Assembly: GCF_025574465.1 (NCBI RefSeq)
Contig: NZ_JAOBPP010000015.1
Coordinates: 85,789-149,788 of the forward strand
DNA length: 64,000 bases
Source of the DNA: Kordiimonas aestuarii
GTDB taxonomy: Bacteria; Pseudomonadota; Alphaproteobacteria; Sphingomonadales; Kordiimonadaceae
Reading direction: 5' to 3'
Of the stretch, positions 45,518 through 56,321 are shown piece after piece. The notes under the pieces are model-generated. The model did not search any database and was not told the origin of the DNA. It saw only the letters and a list, made by a program, of their open reading frames with translations. Both the position numbers and the translations under genes were made by a program. Each line of letters starts with the position of its first letter. Position 1 is the stretch's first letter.

Positions 45518-47050
45518 CTATTCGGCGGCAAAGCGCAGGATTGGCTGGCGCGCGGCCTGTGTCTCGTCAAGGCGGCTCCAAGGCGCATGGTAAGGCGCAC
45601 CTTCAAAACGGGCGACCTCGCCCGCCTTCGCCGCTTCCGCAAGACCGCGCATGGAACGGATAAACTGATCCATGTTGGTCTTGCTTTCACTTTCCGTCGG
45701 CTCAATCAGCATGGCACCATGCACTACCAGCGGGAAGTACATGGTCATCGGGTGGTAACCCTCATCAATCATGGCTTTGGCGAAATCAAGCGTGGTGACG
45801 CCCGTGTCTTTGAGGAACCGGTCGTCAAACAGCGCTTCGTGCATGCAGGGGCCATCATAAGACGGGCTCATCACATCCTTGAGTGATGCCAGCACATAGT
45901 TGGCGTTCAGCACTGCATCCTCAGACGCCTGCTTGAGACCGTCCGAACCATGGCTCAGCATATAGGAAAGTGCGCGCACATACATGCCCATCTGTCCCTG
46001 AAAAGCTGTCAGTCGGCCAAAGGATTTGCCTGTCTGATCTTCCACAATGTCAAAGCCGTCGTCCGTTTTTAAGACATATGGCACTGGAACAAAGTCCTTG
46101 AGCGCGTCGGAGAAGACCACCGGCCCAGAGCCCGGCCCACCACCGCCATGCGGGGTTGAGAAGGTTTTGTGCAGGTTGATGTGCATGGCATCCACACCGA
46201 GATCACCCGGGCGCGCCTTGCCAACGATAGCGTTAAAGTTGGCGCCATCGCAGTAGAAGAAGGCACCGGCTTTGTGAATCTCATCCGCGATTTCACGCAC
46301 TTCATTTTCAAACAAGCCACAGGTATTCGGGTTGGTGATCATCACCGCCGCAACGGTGTCATCAAGCGCAGCCTTGAGCGCCTCGAGGTCAACACGGCCA
46401 TTATCCTTCGCCGGGATCGACTTCACTTTGTAACCGCAGAATGCTGCCGTTGCCGGGTTAGTGCCATGCGCTGATTCAGGGCACAGGACCACCTCACGTG
46501 CATCACCGCGGGCTTCAAGCGCCGCGCGGATGGCCATCACGCCACACAACTCACCATGCGCCCCGGCCTTGGGGCTGAGGGCTACGGCGGGCATGCCGGT
46601 CAATGTCATCAGCCAGTGGCTTAGCTCATCCATCAACTGATATGCGCCCTGCACCGTACCTTTGGGGGCCAGCGGGTGGATATCGCCAAAGCCCGGCAGA
46701 CGCGCCACTTTCTCATTCAGGCGCGGGTTATGCTTCATGGTGCACGACCCAAGCGGGAACACACCCATGTCGATGCCATAGTTGCGGCGACTGAGGCGTG
46801 TGTAGTGACGTACTGTATCCGGTTCGGCGAGACCGGGACAGCCGATCTCACCGGTGCGCTCAAGCCCACCGCATGAAAGTTCAAGATCGCTCGTATCTTC
46901 ATAATCCACGCCTGTGGTCTCGGTCGTGCCCAGTTCAAAAATGAGTGGCTCGGCAAGGCGCAGTCCTACATGCCCTGAAAAACTTTCAAATTGTTTGCCG
47001 TCACTGCCGCCGGTTGCGGCCGTTGGACGGCCCTGACTATTCATCGCCAT
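45518..47050 (-). CDS. gcvPB: Glycine dehydrogenase (decarboxylating) subunit 2
   Basis: 510 residues. The PLP lysine is in MHINLHKTFSTPHGGGGPG. Other motifs: PLGSCTMKHNPRLNEKVA and FYCDGANFNAIVG. It forms the P protein with GcvPA, decarboxylating glycine and loading the aminomethyl group onto GcvH lipoate. Its ATG shares one base with the gcvPA stop and AGGAGG lies just before. Last gene of the operon. Confidence 0.96.
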   Translation of the reverse strand: MAMNSQGRPTAATGGSDGKQFESFSGHVGLRLAEPLIFELGTTETTGVDYEDTSDLELSCGGLERTGEIGCPGLAEPDTVRHYTRLSRRNYGIDMGVFPLGSCTMKHNPRLNEKVARLPGFGDIHPLAPKGTVQGAYQLMDELSHWLMTLTGMPAVALSPKAGAHGELCGVMAIRAALEARGDAREVVLCPESAHGTNPATAAFCGYKVKSIPAKDNGRVDLEALKAALDDTVAAVMITNPNTCGLFENEVREIADEIHKAGAFFYCDGANFNAIVGKARPGDLGVDAMHINLHKTFSTPHGGGGPGSGPVVFSDALKDFVPVPYVLKTDDGFDIVEDQTGKSFGRLTAFQGQMGMYVRALSYMLSHGSDGLKQASEDAVLNANYVLASLKDVMSPSYDGPCMHEALFDDRFLKDTGVTTLDFAKAMIDEGYHPMTMYFPLVVHGAMLIEPTESESKTNMDQFIRSMRGLAEAAKAGEVARFEGAPYHAPWSRLDETQAARQPILRFAAE

Positions 47051-48399
47051 TAGAGCACCTCCTCAAGCGCGCCCTTGAGCACGTCAATATCGTCCGCTGT
47101 TACGGTCTCGGTTGCCGCCATGATCAAAACATCGTCAAGCCCGTCACCCGCATAAAGGCGCGACGCCGGCACACCGGCAAGAACGCCGCGCTCCGCCAGC
47201 GCATCAACCACGCCCGCCGCTGCCTTCGGCAGCTTGACCGCGATCTCGTTGAAGAAGGCATTTGTCAGCACGTCCACGCCGTTCACAGCTTTCATCGCAT
47301 CCCTGAGAGCGATCGCATTCTTGTGGTTTACCTTCGCCACACCGCGCAGGCCCTTTTCGCCCAGAAGCGTCATGTGGACAGTGAAGGCAAGGGCACAAAG
47401 GCCAGCGTTGGTACAGATATTCGACGTCGCTTTTTCACGGCGTATATGCTGCTCACGCGTTGAAAGGGTCAACACAAACCCCCGCTTGCCGTCAGCGTCA
47501 ACCGTCTGGCCACACAGGCGGCCCGGCATCTGACGCACATATTTCTGGTTGGTAGCAAATAAGCCAACATACGGTCCGCCAAAGTTAAGGCCATTGCCGA
47601 TGCTTTGGCCTTCACCAACCACAATATCGGCTCCCATTTCACCCGGGCTCTGGATCAGGCCCAGGCTCATGACTTCTGTCACCACCACAACCAGCAAGGC
47701 TTTTTTGGCGTGTGCGGCTTCGGCCACCGGGCGCAGGTCAAGCACATGGCCGAACACACCGGGGTTCTGCACCACAACGCAGCTTGTCTCGTCGTCTATC
47801 GCGTCGATAACAGCTTTGAGCTCAGCTTCGGGGTCTGCGGGGTTGGGCTTTTGCGCTACAATCACATCTTCGGTGTACTGCGTTGTTGTCTCAACCACCG
47901 CACGGTAATGCGCGTGCAAGCTGCCTGCCATGATGGCCTTTTTCCGCCGTGTCACGCGGCGGGCCATCAGCACAGCCTCGGCACAGGCCGTGGAGCCGTC
48001 ATACATGGAGGCATTCGCCACATCCATGCCGGTCAGTTGCGCAACCTGGGTCTGGAATTCAAAGATATACTGGAGCGTACCTTGCGCGATCTCAGGCTGG
48101 TAGGGCGTATAAGCCGTCAGGAATTCACCGCGCTGGATCAGGTGGTCAACGCTTGCTGGCACATGGTGCTTGTAGGCGCCAGCACCCACAAAAAAGGGCA
48201 CACTGCCTGCGGCCGTGTTTTTGCCAGCCATGCGTGAGAGGTGGCGCTCGACCTCCATCTCTGCCTTATGGCGCGGCAGGTCAATTTCCGGATTCAGGAC
48301 AGCGTTTGGCACGTCCTTGAAAAGATCATCAATATGGCGGACGCCGATTTTTTCCAGCATGGATTGCCGGTCAGCGGCCGTCAGCGGCAGATAGCGCAT
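47050..48399 (-). CDS. gcvPA: Glycine dehydrogenase (decarboxylating) subunit 1
   Basis: 449 residues, the N-terminal half of the two-subunit P protein. Opening [26 protein letters not shown] and the block [39 protein letters not shown] are characteristic. AAGGAGTTGGGTGC precedes the ATG. Downstream of gcvH (about 100 bases) and directly ahead of gcvPB, to which it is translationally coupled. Confidence 0.96.
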   Translation of the reverse strand: MRYLPLTAADRQSMLEKIGVRHIDDLFKDVPNAVLNPEIDLPRHKAEMEVERHLSRMAGKNTAAGSVPFFVGAGAYKHHVPASVDHLIQRGEFLTAYTPYQPEIAQGTLQYIFEFQTQVAQLTGMDVANASMYDGSTACAEAVLMARRVTRRKKAIMAGSLHAHYRAVVETTTQYTEDVIVAQKPNPADPEAELKAVIDAIDDETSCVVVQNPGVFGHVLDLRPVAEAAHAKKALLVVVVTEVMSLGLIQSPGEMGADIVVGEGQSIGNGLNFGGPYVGLFATNQKYVRQMPGRLCGQTVDADGKRGFVLTLSTREQHIRREKATSNICTNAGLCALAFTVHMTLLGEKGLRGVAKVNHKNAIALRDAMKAVNGVDVLTNAFFNEIAVKLPKAAAGVVDALAERGVLAGVPASRLYAGDGLDDVLIMAATETVTADDIDVLKGALEEVL

Positions 48400-48498
48400 G
48401 CACCCAACTCCTTAAGTCAAGCGGCCCCAGTTGCGTGTAATGGGCCGCCAAAGAGAAAACGCTGGCGCGGGTTCTTCCCGGCCAGCGCCAAACAGTCT

Positions 48499-48870
48499 TT
48501 AGTCGAGACCCTCGACAAACTCGTTATAAGCTGTCTCGTCCATCAGGTCGTCAAGGTCGCCAACGTCAGCGAGCTTCATTTTAAAGAACCAGCCAGCGTC
48601 AAGCGCTGCGGTGTTCACAAGGGCCGGTTCCCCCTCAAGCGCTTCATTGACCTCAACGATTTCGCCCGCAAGTGGTGCATACACTTCGCTGGCAGCTTTG
48701 ACAGATTCTACAACGGCAACTTCGTCGCCCTTATCGTAGGTCGCGCCAACTTCAGGCAGTTCGACAAACACAACATCGCCCAATGCGTTTTGTGCATAGT
48801 CGGTAATACCAACGGTGGCGACATCGCCTTCCACTTCCAGCCACTCATGCTCTTCAGTGAACTTAATCAT
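48499..48870 (-). CDS. gcvH: Glycine cleavage system H protein
   Basis: 123 residues from the ATG at 48870, which has GGAGG just upstream and overlaps the gcvT stop as ATGA. The lipoyl-carrying Lys is in [14 protein letters not shown]. Shuttles the aminomethyl group between P, T and L proteins. A short non-coding spacer of about 100 bases separates it from gcvPA. Confidence 0.96.
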   Translation of the reverse strand: MIKFTEEHEWLEVEGDVATVGITDYAQNALGDVVFVELPEVGATYDKGDEVAVVESVKAASEVYAPLAGEIVEVNEALEGEPALVNTAALDAGWFFKMKLADVGDLDDLMDETAYNEFVEGLD

Positions 48871-50030
48871 GGGCCTATCCTCCATAAATCCAGGCTTAAG
48901 ATGCTTTTTTTGCGCACGTAGCGCTGCTCAATAAACGGTGTTTTTGCGACTACGGCGGCATGCGCCTTGCCGCGGATCATCAACTGCACTTCTGTTCCCT
49001 CATCGGCAAATGCCGTGGGAACAAATCCCATCGCTACCGGGCCACCAACCGTAGGGCCAAAACCGCCCGATGTGACGATACCGATCTCATTGCCATCCGC
49101 GTCTGCGATAGGGGTACCTTCACGCGCTGGCGCACGCCCTGCGGGCTTGAGACCGACCCGAACCTTGGATGGGCCTTCACTGAGTTCCTTCAGGATGCGC
49201 GCCGCACCAGCGAAATCACCATCCTCGCGGCGCTTTTTACCCAGCGCGAAGGTAACACCAGCTTCTACCGGGCTGATGGTTGCGTCAAAATCATGGCCAG
49301 AAAGGCACAGCCCGGCTTCAAGGCGCAGGCTGTCACGTGCACCAAGGCCAATAAGCTCAACATCGCCCGAGCGCAAAAGGCGTTCGGCCAGCGCCTTCGC
49401 TTCGCTTTCGGGCACAGAAATTTCGTAGCCGTCTTCGCCTGTGTAGCCTGAGCGCGACACCCAGCACACCACGCCTTCAAGCGTGACAGCGGTTGCCTCC
49501 ATGAAGCCAAGGTCAGCCACTTCGGGGGCGAGTTCTGCCAGCACTGCAACTGCCCTAGGGCCTTGCAGCGCGATAAGTCCGCGGTCTTCAAGCGGCTCCA
49601 CCGTGATCAGGTGGCCAAGTTTCTCTTCAAGAATGTCATAGTCTTTGTCTTTGCAAGCGGCGTTGACCACCACATACAGCTTGCCGTCCGCGTCATGGGT
49701 GCGGGTGACCATCAGGTCATCCTCAATGCCGCCGTCTTCATTGAGCAGCAAGGTATAGCGCATCTTGCCGGGCTTGAGCACCTGCAGGGCACCAGGCATC
49801 AGCTTCTCAATGGCTGCCGCAGGGTCAGACCCGTCTTTTGAGTGAATGAAACATTGCCCCATGTGCGACACATCAAAAAGCCCAGCCTTCTCGCGCGTGA
49901 ATTCATGTTCTTTCATGATGCCCAGCGGATACTGCACTGGCATGGAATAACCAGCAAACGGTACCATCTTGCCACCTTGGGCGACGTGTAAATCATAAAG
50001 GGGGGTCTTGAGAAGTGTGTCGTCAGTCAT
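48867..50030 (-). CDS. gcvT: Glycine cleavage system aminomethyltransferase (T protein)
   Basis: 387 residues. Motifs include [17 protein letters not shown] near the N-terminus, FDVSHMGQ, and [16 protein letters not shown]; the C-terminal domain begins around [10 protein letters not shown]. Releases ammonia and passes methylene to tetrahydrofolate. First gene of the operon, directly downstream of the tandem glycine riboswitch. Confidence 0.96.
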   Translation of the reverse strand: MTDDTLLKTPLYDLHVAQGGKMVPFAGYSMPVQYPLGIMKEHEFTREKAGLFDVSHMGQCFIHSKDGSDPAAAIEKLMPGALQVLKPGKMRYTLLLNEDGGIEDDLMVTRTHDADGKLYVVVNAACKDKDYDILEEKLGHLITVEPLEDRGLIALQGPRAVAVLAELAPEVADLGFMEATAVTLEGVVCWVSRSGYTGEDGYEISVPESEAKALAERLLRSGDVELIGLGARDSLRLEAGLCLSGHDFDATISPVEAGVTFALGKKRREDGDFAGAARILKELSEGPSKVRVGLKPAGRAPAREGTPIADADGNEIGIVTSGGFGPTVGGPVAMGFVPTAFADEGTEVQLMIRGKAHAAVVAKTPFIEQRYVRKKSILSLDLWRIGP

Positions 50031-50078
50031 CAGGGCGGCCTCCGCATAAGCAATCTGCCAGTCAAGACCGGCGTCAAG

Positions 50079-50276
50079 CCCCCTCTGTCACGGTACCTGA
50101 GAGATTTGACCAGAGCTACAAATGCAACCCGGCTTACCCCGTCGGTGAGCAACGCACGAGGCGGTGCTGCTTTCCAGAGGGTCACGTAGCCGTGCGGTCC
50201 TTTTGCCTGAGAGTTTCCGGGGCGGTTGCTCCTTCGGCGCTGACTTTCGGGTTACCCCGCAGCCAATCTCTCCCGC
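50079..50276 (-). ncRNA. Tandem glycine riboswitch
   Basis: On the minus strand two glycine aptamers lie in series before gcvT. The first starts GCGGGAGAGA (50276) and contains GCGCCGAAGGAGCAA and CTCTCAGGCAAAAGGACCG. The second contains CACCGACGGGGTAAGCC and AAATCTCTCAGGTACCGTG and ends near 50079. Both carry the conserved glycine-aptamer landmarks. Glycine binding would turn on expression of the cleavage operon, as is known for this class. Confidence 0.93.
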
Positions 50277-50385
50277 ACAGGCGATGCAGCAAACCCGTAA
50301 GGGGCTGATGCGTGACCTGATGTGCCGCGATCATATGCAGGAGACAGGGGCCGGAGTCAATCGCGAAGGAACACTACAAGCAATT

Positions 50386-50408
50386 AAAAAGGGGCCCTGT
50401 GGCCCCTT
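50386..50408 (-). terminator. Terminator of the small lipoprotein gene
   Basis: AAGGGGCC (50389-50396) pairs with GGCCCCTT (50401-50408); on the minus strand it is followed by TTTTTAATTG, 30-50 bases past the gene end. Confidence 0.8.
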
Positions 50409-50439
50409 CCTCAAACCCGCCTCACAAATGGCACGCGTC

Positions 50440-50946
50440 CTACCGCTCCATGTTAAACACAACGTCCTGTGCATCCATCTGAAAGCCGAGCAGCACTTCA
50501 TAATTATAGCGCCGGGCCTGGGCAATGGTTGGGATATGTTGCGTTACCACTTCCTTCGAGCGAGCGAAGCCCTTGCTGTCAAAGCGCAGGGTAACCTCAA
50601 ATACTTCCTTGGAGACGATCTGGCTGTTGTCTTTCAGGATCGCCACGAAATATGGCAGGGTGACCTCCCGGCCACTGAACGCGGGGCCTGACGTCGCGCC
50701 GACGTAAAAGGTAACGCGGGAATCAACCGATTCTTCCTCGGTACAGTTGCTTGTCACATCCATGATGGAAGCAGTGTACATCACATCATCGGTGGCGCGG
50801 CCTTCACCCTTGAATTGAGTAAGGGTATTCATGTCGCCCACAACAGCAACGGCGGGGCAGCGCGAAACGACGACCTCAAGCGGGCTTCTGTTACAGGCAG
50901 CCAGTATGAAAGCAACCGCCGCCAATAGCGCAAAACGAACCGACAT
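50440..50946 (-). CDS. Uncharacterised lipoprotein
   Basis: 168 residues from the ATG at 50946 (AAAGGG upstream; the frame is open to 51012). Signal peptide MSVRFALLAAVAFILAAC with a good lipobox. The mature part begins NRSPLEVVVSRCPAVAVVG and holds a possible beta-rich domain (RVTFYVGATSGPAFSGREVTLPYFVAIL). I do not recognise a named family. It lies head-to-head with ispH and is followed by its own terminator. Confidence 0.75.
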   Translation of the reverse strand: MSVRFALLAAVAFILAACNRSPLEVVVSRCPAVAVVGDMNTLTQFKGEGRATDDVMYTASIMDVTSNCTEEESVDSRVTFYVGATSGPAFSGREVTLPYFVAILKDNSQIVSKEVFEVTLRFDSKGFARSKEVVTQHIPTIAQARRYNYEVLLGFQMDAQDVVFNMER

Positions 50947-51259
50947 TAAAAACCCTTTCAATAAATCACTTGTACCGCAGCGACTTAGCCCAAGCTTCCA
51001 GTCACGCCACACGGAATTTGGCGGCGATCATAAAAAGAACATGGCCCAAGCGCAAGCAGGCATCTGGTCGCCATGACTATCTTATCCAGAAAGACCCCAT
51101 GCCCGCCTTTACCCTTGATGTCGAGCCTAAAATCGAAGGGTGGCAAAAATGGGGCTGGAAAAGCGGACGGAAAAGCATATGCCTGCGCACGCAGCGCCTT
51201 GACCCGCGCGGGTATGACAGGTAGCTAAAGGGGGAATTGTTCCCGAGGAGAAGATGCAA
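50947..51259. other. Divergent intergenic region before ispH
   Basis: Between the lipoprotein gene and ispH. A 41-codon open frame with an ATG at 51099 and TAG at 51222-51224 lies within it but has no ribosome site, so I do not call it a gene. The ispH ribosome site GAGGAG is at the right end. Nothing else is recognisable. Confidence 0.5.
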
Positions 51260-52216
51260 ATGGCATCGTCAAAGACTGCTCCCCTGCGCATATTGCTGGC
51301 CAACCCGCGAGGTTTCTGTGCGGGCGTAGACCGTGCGATCAAGATTGTGGAGCTGGCAATCAAAAAGTTCGGCGCACCCGTTTACGTGCGGCACGAAATT
51401 GTGCACAACCGCTATGTGGTTGAAGGACTTGAGGCACAAGGCGCTGTGTTTGTGGACGAACTGTCTGAGGTACCGGACGATGTGCCTGTGGTTTTCTCCG
51501 CACACGGTGTGCCAAAGGCAGTACCCGCAGAGGCCGAGGCCCGCAAGATGATATATGTGGACGCCACCTGCCCGCTGGTAAGCAAGGTGCACCGCGAGGT
51601 GGAGCGCCACCAGTCGCGCGGCCGCCACATTCTGATGATCGGCCATGCCGGGCACCCCGAAGTCATCGGCACCATGGGGCAGGTTCCCATGGGCTCCATG
51701 ACCCTGATTGAAACGGTTGAGGATGCCGAGCGCGTGCTGCCGGAAGACGCAAACGAGCTTTCCTTTGTCACCCAGACCACCCTGTCGGTCGATGACACGA
51801 CCGAGATCGTCGCGGTTCTTGAACGCCGCTTTCCCGGCCTGACCAAACCGAAGAAGGAAGATATCTGTTACGCCACGACCAACAGGCAAGTGGCGGTGAA
51901 GGAAGTAGCACGGCAGGCTGACCGTGTGATCGTTATTGGTTCGCGTAATTCGTCGAACAGCCGCCGTCTTGTTGAAGTGTCCGAGAAGGCCGGGTGTCCG
52001 GCACGCCTTGTGCTGCGCGCCGCTGATCTTGACTGGGACTGGATCGCGGGCGCCAAGTCGGTTGGTATTTCCGCTGGCGCCAGCGCGCCGGAAATTCTGG
52101 TGGAAGAAGTCATCGAGGCCTTGAAAGAGCGCTATGACGCGCGGGTGGAACTGGTAACCACGGCGGAAGAAGACGTGACCTTCAAGGTGCCCCCTATACT
52201 GAAGGATGTTGCCTGA
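51260..52216 (+). CDS. ispH: 4-hydroxy-3-methylbut-2-enyl diphosphate reductase
   Basis: 318 residues from the ATG at 51260; AGGAG is nine bases before it, while the ATG at 51254 is only three bases from that site. The three iron-sulfur Cys are in [25 protein letters not shown] and [10 protein letters not shown], and the active-site His is in VRHEIVHN. Last step of the MEP isoprenoid pathway. Its stop shares one base with the thrB start (TGATG). Confidence 0.96.
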   Translation: MASSKTAPLRILLANPRGFCAGVDRAIKIVELAIKKFGAPVYVRHEIVHNRYVVEGLEAQGAVFVDELSEVPDDVPVVFSAHGVPKAVPAEAEARKMIYVDATCPLVSKVHREVERHQSRGRHILMIGHAGHPEVIGTMGQVPMGSMTLIETVEDAERVLPEDANELSFVTQTTLSVDDTTEIVAVLERRFPGLTKPKKEDICYATTNRQVAVKEVARQADRVIVIGSRNSSNSRRLVEVSEKAGCPARLVLRAADLDWDWIAGAKSVGISAGASAPEILVEEVIEALKERYDARVELVTTAEEDVTFKVPPILKDVA

Positions 52217-53175
52217 TGGCGGTTTATACTCAGGTAGACGACCGCACACTCGCTGAGTTTTTGTCCGGATATGACGTTGGCAGTGCCATCAGCTTCAAGG
52301 GTATCGCCGAAGGCGTGGAGAACTCGAACTATCTTCTGGAGACGACCAGCGCGCGTTTTATCTTGACGCTGTATGAAAAACGTGCCGACCCTGAAGACCT
52401 GCCCTATTTCCTGAACATGATGGAACATCTGGCAGAGCATGACATCCCCTCGCCGCTGCCAATTCGCGACAAGCGCGGTGACGCGCTCAAGATGCTGGCG
52501 GGGCGGCCCGCGTGCCTGATCAGTTTCCTCTCCGGTGTCAGTGTCAATTACCCCAGCCCCGACCAGTGCGCCGCGCTTGGCGCCATGCTGGCCCGCATGC
52601 ATACCGCAACAGAAGGCTTTGCCGAAGTCCGTGAAAATAACCTGTCACTTGAAGGCTGGCATACGCTTGCCGAAGCCACCCACGCACGGGCGGATAAGGT
52701 GATGCCGGGTCTTGCTGCGCTGATCGACGATGAACTGACTTATCTTGACGCAAACTGGCCGCCAGGCCTGCCCAAAGGCACGATTCACGCCGACCTGTTT
52801 CCGGACAACGTGCTCTTCACCGGCGACGAAATCACCGGGGTGATCGACTTCTACTTCGGCTGCACCGACTATTTCGCCTATGATATCGCCGTGTGCATCA
52901 ATGCCTGGTGTTTTGACGGCCAGCAACGCTTCGATGCTGTACGCGCTAAACGCCTGACTGAACTTTATGATACTCACAAGCGCCTTTCCGGCCCTGAGGT
53001 TGCGGCGCTGCCAACCCTCTGCCGGGGGGCGGCGTTGCGGTTCCTGCTGACGCGGCTATATGACTGGCTGAACCCCGTCAAGGACGCGGTGGTCAAGCCC
53101 CACGACCCGATGGAATATGTGCGCAAACTGAAATTCCACCAGCAAGTACGGGACGCAGCCGATTATGTCGTCTAG
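52216..53175 (+). CDS. thrB: Homoserine kinase (APH-fold type)
   Basis: 319 residues of the aminoglycoside-phosphotransferase fold rather than the GHMP type. ENSNYLLET near the N-terminus; catalytic loop [12 protein letters not shown] and metal motif GVIDFYFG. Phosphorylates homoserine for threonine synthesis. Translationally coupled to ispH; it overlaps rnhA by 11 bases. The ispH-thrB-rnhA order recurs in alphaproteobacteria. Confidence 0.93.
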   Translation: MAVYTQVDDRTLAEFLSGYDVGSAISFKGIAEGVENSNYLLETTSARFILTLYEKRADPEDLPYFLNMMEHLAEHDIPSPLPIRDKRGDALKMLAGRPACLISFLSGVSVNYPSPDQCAALGAMLARMHTATEGFAEVRENNLSLEGWHTLAEATHARADKVMPGLAALIDDELTYLDANWPPGLPKGTIHADLFPDNVLFTGDEITGVIDFYFGCTDYFAYDIAVCINAWCFDGQQRFDAVRAKRLTELYDTHKRLSGPEVAALPTLCRGAALRFLLTRLYDWLNPVKDAVVKPHDPMEYVRKLKFHQQVRDAADYVV

Positions 53176-53614
53176 GAAAAAGACCGTGGATATCTATACC
53201 GACGGCGCCTGCTCCGGCAACCCGGGCCCCGGAGGCTGGGGGGCTCTGCTGCTGTATGGTGAACACGAAAAAGAGCTGACCGGCGGCGAAATGGAAACCA
53301 CCAACAACCGTATGGAACTGACGGCGGCAATTGAAGCGTTGAACGCGCTGTCACGACCCTGCCATATCAAACTGCATACCGACAGCACCTACGTGCGGGA
53401 CGGCATTACCAAATGGATCCACGGCTGGAAAGCCAAGGGCTGGCGCACGGCCGCTAAAAAGCCGGTCAAAAATGCAGACCTGTGGCAGGCGCTTGACGAC
53501 GCCGTTGCACGCCATGATATCGACTGGATCTGGGTTAAGGGGCACGCAGGCGACGCGGGTAACGAACGTGCGGACGCCCTGGCAAACCAGGGCATGGCAC
53601 CTTACAAGCCCTGA
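53165..53614 (+). CDS. rnhA: Ribonuclease HI
   Basis: 149 residues. Catalytic acidic residues: [18 protein letters not shown] (Asp), [10 protein letters not shown] (Glu), [12 protein letters not shown] (Asp) and [16 protein letters not shown] (His, Asp). Removes RNA from hybrids. Starts inside the end of thrB. Confidence 0.96.
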   Translation: MSSRKKTVDIYTDGACSGNPGPGGWGALLLYGEHEKELTGGEMETTNNRMELTAAIEALNALSRPCHIKLHTDSTYVRDGITKWIHGWKAKGWRTAAKKPVKNADLWQALDDAVARHDIDWIWVKGHAGDAGNERADALANQGMAPYKP

Positions 53615-53730
53615 TGCCGTTTTAGTTACTGCGCTATCATGCCACACGGGGACAAGCGCCTGGTCGTTGACACACCACCAAGCCTCGGCCTATCACATAC
53701 TTACCGACAGCCATACAAGGCCAACAAGAC

Positions 53731-55074
53731 GTGAAAACGCTTTATCTTCATGCCGGTTTTCCTAAAACCGGATCAAGCTTCCTTCAGACGGTGTTTGCCC
53801 GGAATACACAGTTCATGGCGGAAACATTGGACATCGACTACCAACAGGTCGATGACAACGCCACGGAGAGAGCGAAAGAAGGCAGGATATCATCCGGCAA
53901 TGGAAACTGGTTCGTGGCTCACCTGTCGCAGGGCATGGCGGTCGAAGATGCATTGGCTCCCTATCTGTCAGGTGGCAGGACCAACAGCCTGATATCAAAT
54001 GAAAACCTCTCTCATCTACCAGAGCGTACCCTGGAAGAAATACGCAAGGCAGCGATGGATTATGGGTATAAGGTCCATGCTATTGCTTTTGTGCGTGATC
54101 CATTTGAATTGGCTATTTCCGCCTACCTGCAGAGTGTCAAAAGAGGTACGATCAAGCTGCCCTTTGAAAAGTGGAGCACCCGCTTCAAATATAAGCACGA
54201 TAAATTCAGCGCGCTGTTCGGCAGCATTTTCGAGACATTTACCGTTGCCGATTACGGCGAGCATAAAAACAGGCTGGGCGCTGCTTTTTTCGATCTACTC
54301 GGCTTTGACGGCGAAACCGTGCCCAACCTGCCAGAACTAACGGTGAACCGGTCCATATCAGCAGAAGAATGCGATTTTCTACTCAAATTAAATGCGCAGC
54401 ACGACAATGCAGCCTACGCCCGCAGGGTCTCGGATTATCTGGTTGAGAACCACGCTTTCACGGGCACCCCGGTTGAACACACATGGGAAAGTTTCGTGGC
54501 GGTATGCAGGGCGATGAAACTCACGCCGAAAGTGGAAGCTGAAAAACGCGGCTTCAAGCCATCTGGAAAGCACCGCAGCGCGGAAGCCGCGATGCTGGCC
54601 GCACGACGCATCCAAAGTGCGTTATGCGAGCTGGTGATGGATATAGACGCAGAGCGGAAATCGCTTCGCGCGATCATTCCACACGACATAGCGGAAGAAC
54701 GGCTGGGACGAAACGACCTCCCGCAACCAGAACAGTTCGTCCCAATGACGAAGCTGCTGTCATTGCGATCGCGGAACCGCATACTACGGGCGAAAAACTT
54801 CTGCTTCGAAGCTTTCTCCGCAAAAAGCGTCAAACGCCAACAAGCCTTGGTCTGTGAAGGATGTGATGGCCTGGAAACAACGTCGGAATTCAAGGCCATC
54901 ATCAAGTTTCTTGTGCGGCGGAGGCAATATCACGCAGCATTATGGGCCAATGAATGTGCAACAAAGGCCGGGCTGAAAAACATCATCTCCCAGTCCGAAC
55001 AGGATGGCTTGAAAGCAGAAGTTTCCAGTAGACGCGTCAAGCTGCCAAGCTTCAAAAAAGTCAAGTCCAGTTGA
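53731..55074 (+). CDS. Sulfotransferase-family-like protein with extra C-terminal region
   Basis: 447 residues from a GTG at 53731 with no clear ribosome site. P-loop in LHAGFPKTGSSFLQTVF and a VRDPFELAISAYLQS block fit PAPS-dependent sulfotransferases. About 150 residues beyond the core hold a Cys-containing basic region (SVKRQQALVCEGCDG) and a lysine-rich end (LPSFKKVKSS), with no recognised domain. The gene is more AT-rich than ispH-rnhA upstream, a possible sign of transfer. Acceptor unknown. Weakly similar to 23383-24375. Confidence 0.65.
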   Translation: MKTLYLHAGFPKTGSSFLQTVFARNTQFMAETLDIDYQQVDDNATERAKEGRISSGNGNWFVAHLSQGMAVEDALAPYLSGGRTNSLISNENLSHLPERTLEEIRKAAMDYGYKVHAIAFVRDPFELAISAYLQSVKRGTIKLPFEKWSTRFKYKHDKFSALFGSIFETFTVADYGEHKNRLGAAFFDLLGFDGETVPNLPELTVNRSISAEECDFLLKLNAQHDNAAYARRVSDYLVENHAFTGTPVEHTWESFVAVCRAMKLTPKVEAEKRGFKPSGKHRSAEAAMLAARRIQSALCELVMDIDAERKSLRAIIPHDIAEERLGRNDLPQPEQFVPMTKLLSLRSRNRILRAKNFCFEAFSAKSVKRQQALVCEGCDGLETTSEFKAIIKFLVRRRQYHAALWANECATKAGLKNIISQSEQDGLKAEVSSRRVKLPSFKKVKSS

Positions 55075-55142
55075 TCACTGGTAATCAGTCATTCTGAAAG
55101 ATATAGTGCTACCCATAAAGAAATAACCAGTGGGGAGATCAT

Positions 55143-56273
55143 ATGCGGACGTCCGGTCTTGGACTTGCTGCCGTCATAGGCCTGTTTTTCACTTTACCCG
55201 CCAGTGCCGACCTCGGCTCTGCGCTCGACAATAGCTTGCCTCAGGCTATTGAGAAGGAACTAACTTCGCCTACGGTAACCGGCATTACCGTTGCCGTCGG
55301 AAAGGGTGAGCATGTTGTTTATGCGGCGGGCTTTGGAACAGCGAACATTGAAACTGGCGAAGCTGTAAACGCCAGTACACAGATGCGCGTCGGCAGTATT
55401 TCAAAAGTCTTCACCGCCGCTCTTGTCGGCAAACTCTACGAAGCGGGTAAACTGGATCTCGACGTATCCATCGGAACATACGTCCCCAGCTTCACAAAAA
55501 AGCGGTGGCCTGTCAGCATCCGTCAGGCATCTGCGCATATGGGAGGTGTCCGCCACTACAAAGGCGACGAATTTCTCAACACCCATCACTATGACACTGT
55601 CACCGATGGCATTCAGATGTTCGCCGCGGACCCCCTGGCATTTGAACCTGGCACGCGAGTTTCCTATTCAAGCCATGCATGGAACCTGATCAGCGCGGCC
55701 CTTGAAGGGGCTGCGGACGAGGATTTCCTGCCGATGATGACGCGCGATATATTCAAGCCGCTTGAAATGTACGACACTGCAGCGGAGGACGTGACGCGTG
55801 TCTTTCCCCAGCTGTCAGCTTTTCATTCAAGCGACAATGATACGCCGGTTATCGCGCCATTTGTTGACAACAGCTACAAGTGGGCTGGTGGCGGCTTTAT
55901 TGCCACGGCCTCGGACGTAGCACGCTTCGGGCTCGCGCATACCGAACCAGGGTTTCTCAAACAGGAGACGTTGGATCTACTGTTCACCGAGCAGTTCACC
56001 AAAAATGGTTCACCTGCCGGGTTTGGCATTGGCTGGATGACCGCTAGTAACATGCATGCACGCCTTATTCGTGACGGTCTGACGGAATATACCCCCATCG
56101 TGCACGAGCATCTTGTCTGGCACTCTGGCGGGTCCATGGGCGGCGTAGCGCTATTGCTGGTTGACCCTGAGCATGACATTGCTATTGCCCTGATGGCGAA
56201 CCACGGTGGCGCGTTCCCTGCCCTCCTGCGCACGGGGCTTTACACCCTCGCGATTGCAGTGTCCGAGCAATAA
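55143..56273 (+). CDS. Serine hydrolase, LACTB / class C beta-lactamase-like
   Basis: 376 residues. Signal peptide MRTSGLGLAAVIGLFFTLPA then SA|D. Catalytic SxxK in GSISKVFTAAL; the second motif reads YSSHAWN where beta-lactamases have YxN, as in LACTB-type peptidases; third motif HSGGSMGG. Periplasmic peptidase or esterase is more likely than antibiotic hydrolysis. GGGGAG lies six bases before the ATG. Confidence 0.85.
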   Translation: MRTSGLGLAAVIGLFFTLPASADLGSALDNSLPQAIEKELTSPTVTGITVAVGKGEHVVYAAGFGTANIETGEAVNASTQMRVGSISKVFTAALVGKLYEAGKLDLDVSIGTYVPSFTKKRWPVSIRQASAHMGGVRHYKGDEFLNTHHYDTVTDGIQMFAADPLAFEPGTRVSYSSHAWNLISAALEGAADEDFLPMMTRDIFKPLEMYDTAAEDVTRVFPQLSAFHSSDNDTPVIAPFVDNSYKWAGGGFIATASDVARFGLAHTEPGFLKQETLDLLFTEQFTKNGSPAGFGIGWMTASNMHARLIRDGLTEYTPIVHEHLVWHSGGSMGGVALLLVDPEHDIAIALMANHGGAFPALLRTGLYTLAIAVSEQ

Positions 56274-56276
56274 CAA

Positions 56277-56306
56277 AAGGCGCCGCCCTTCGGCAGCGCC
56301 TTGTTT
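56277..56306. terminator. Bidirectional terminator between the serine hydrolase and M28 peptidase genes
   Basis: AAGGCGC (56277-56283) with GCGCCTT (56296-56302), extended by an inner CGCC/GGC around a CTTC loop, then TTT on the plus side. Lies between convergent genes. Confidence 0.75.
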
Positions 56307-56321
56307 GACTATCAGACTTCC

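Noticed and set aside
51099..51224. 41-codon plus-strand frame upstream of ispH
   Set aside because: No ribosome site, no recognisable motif, and it abuts the ispH leader; most likely chance.
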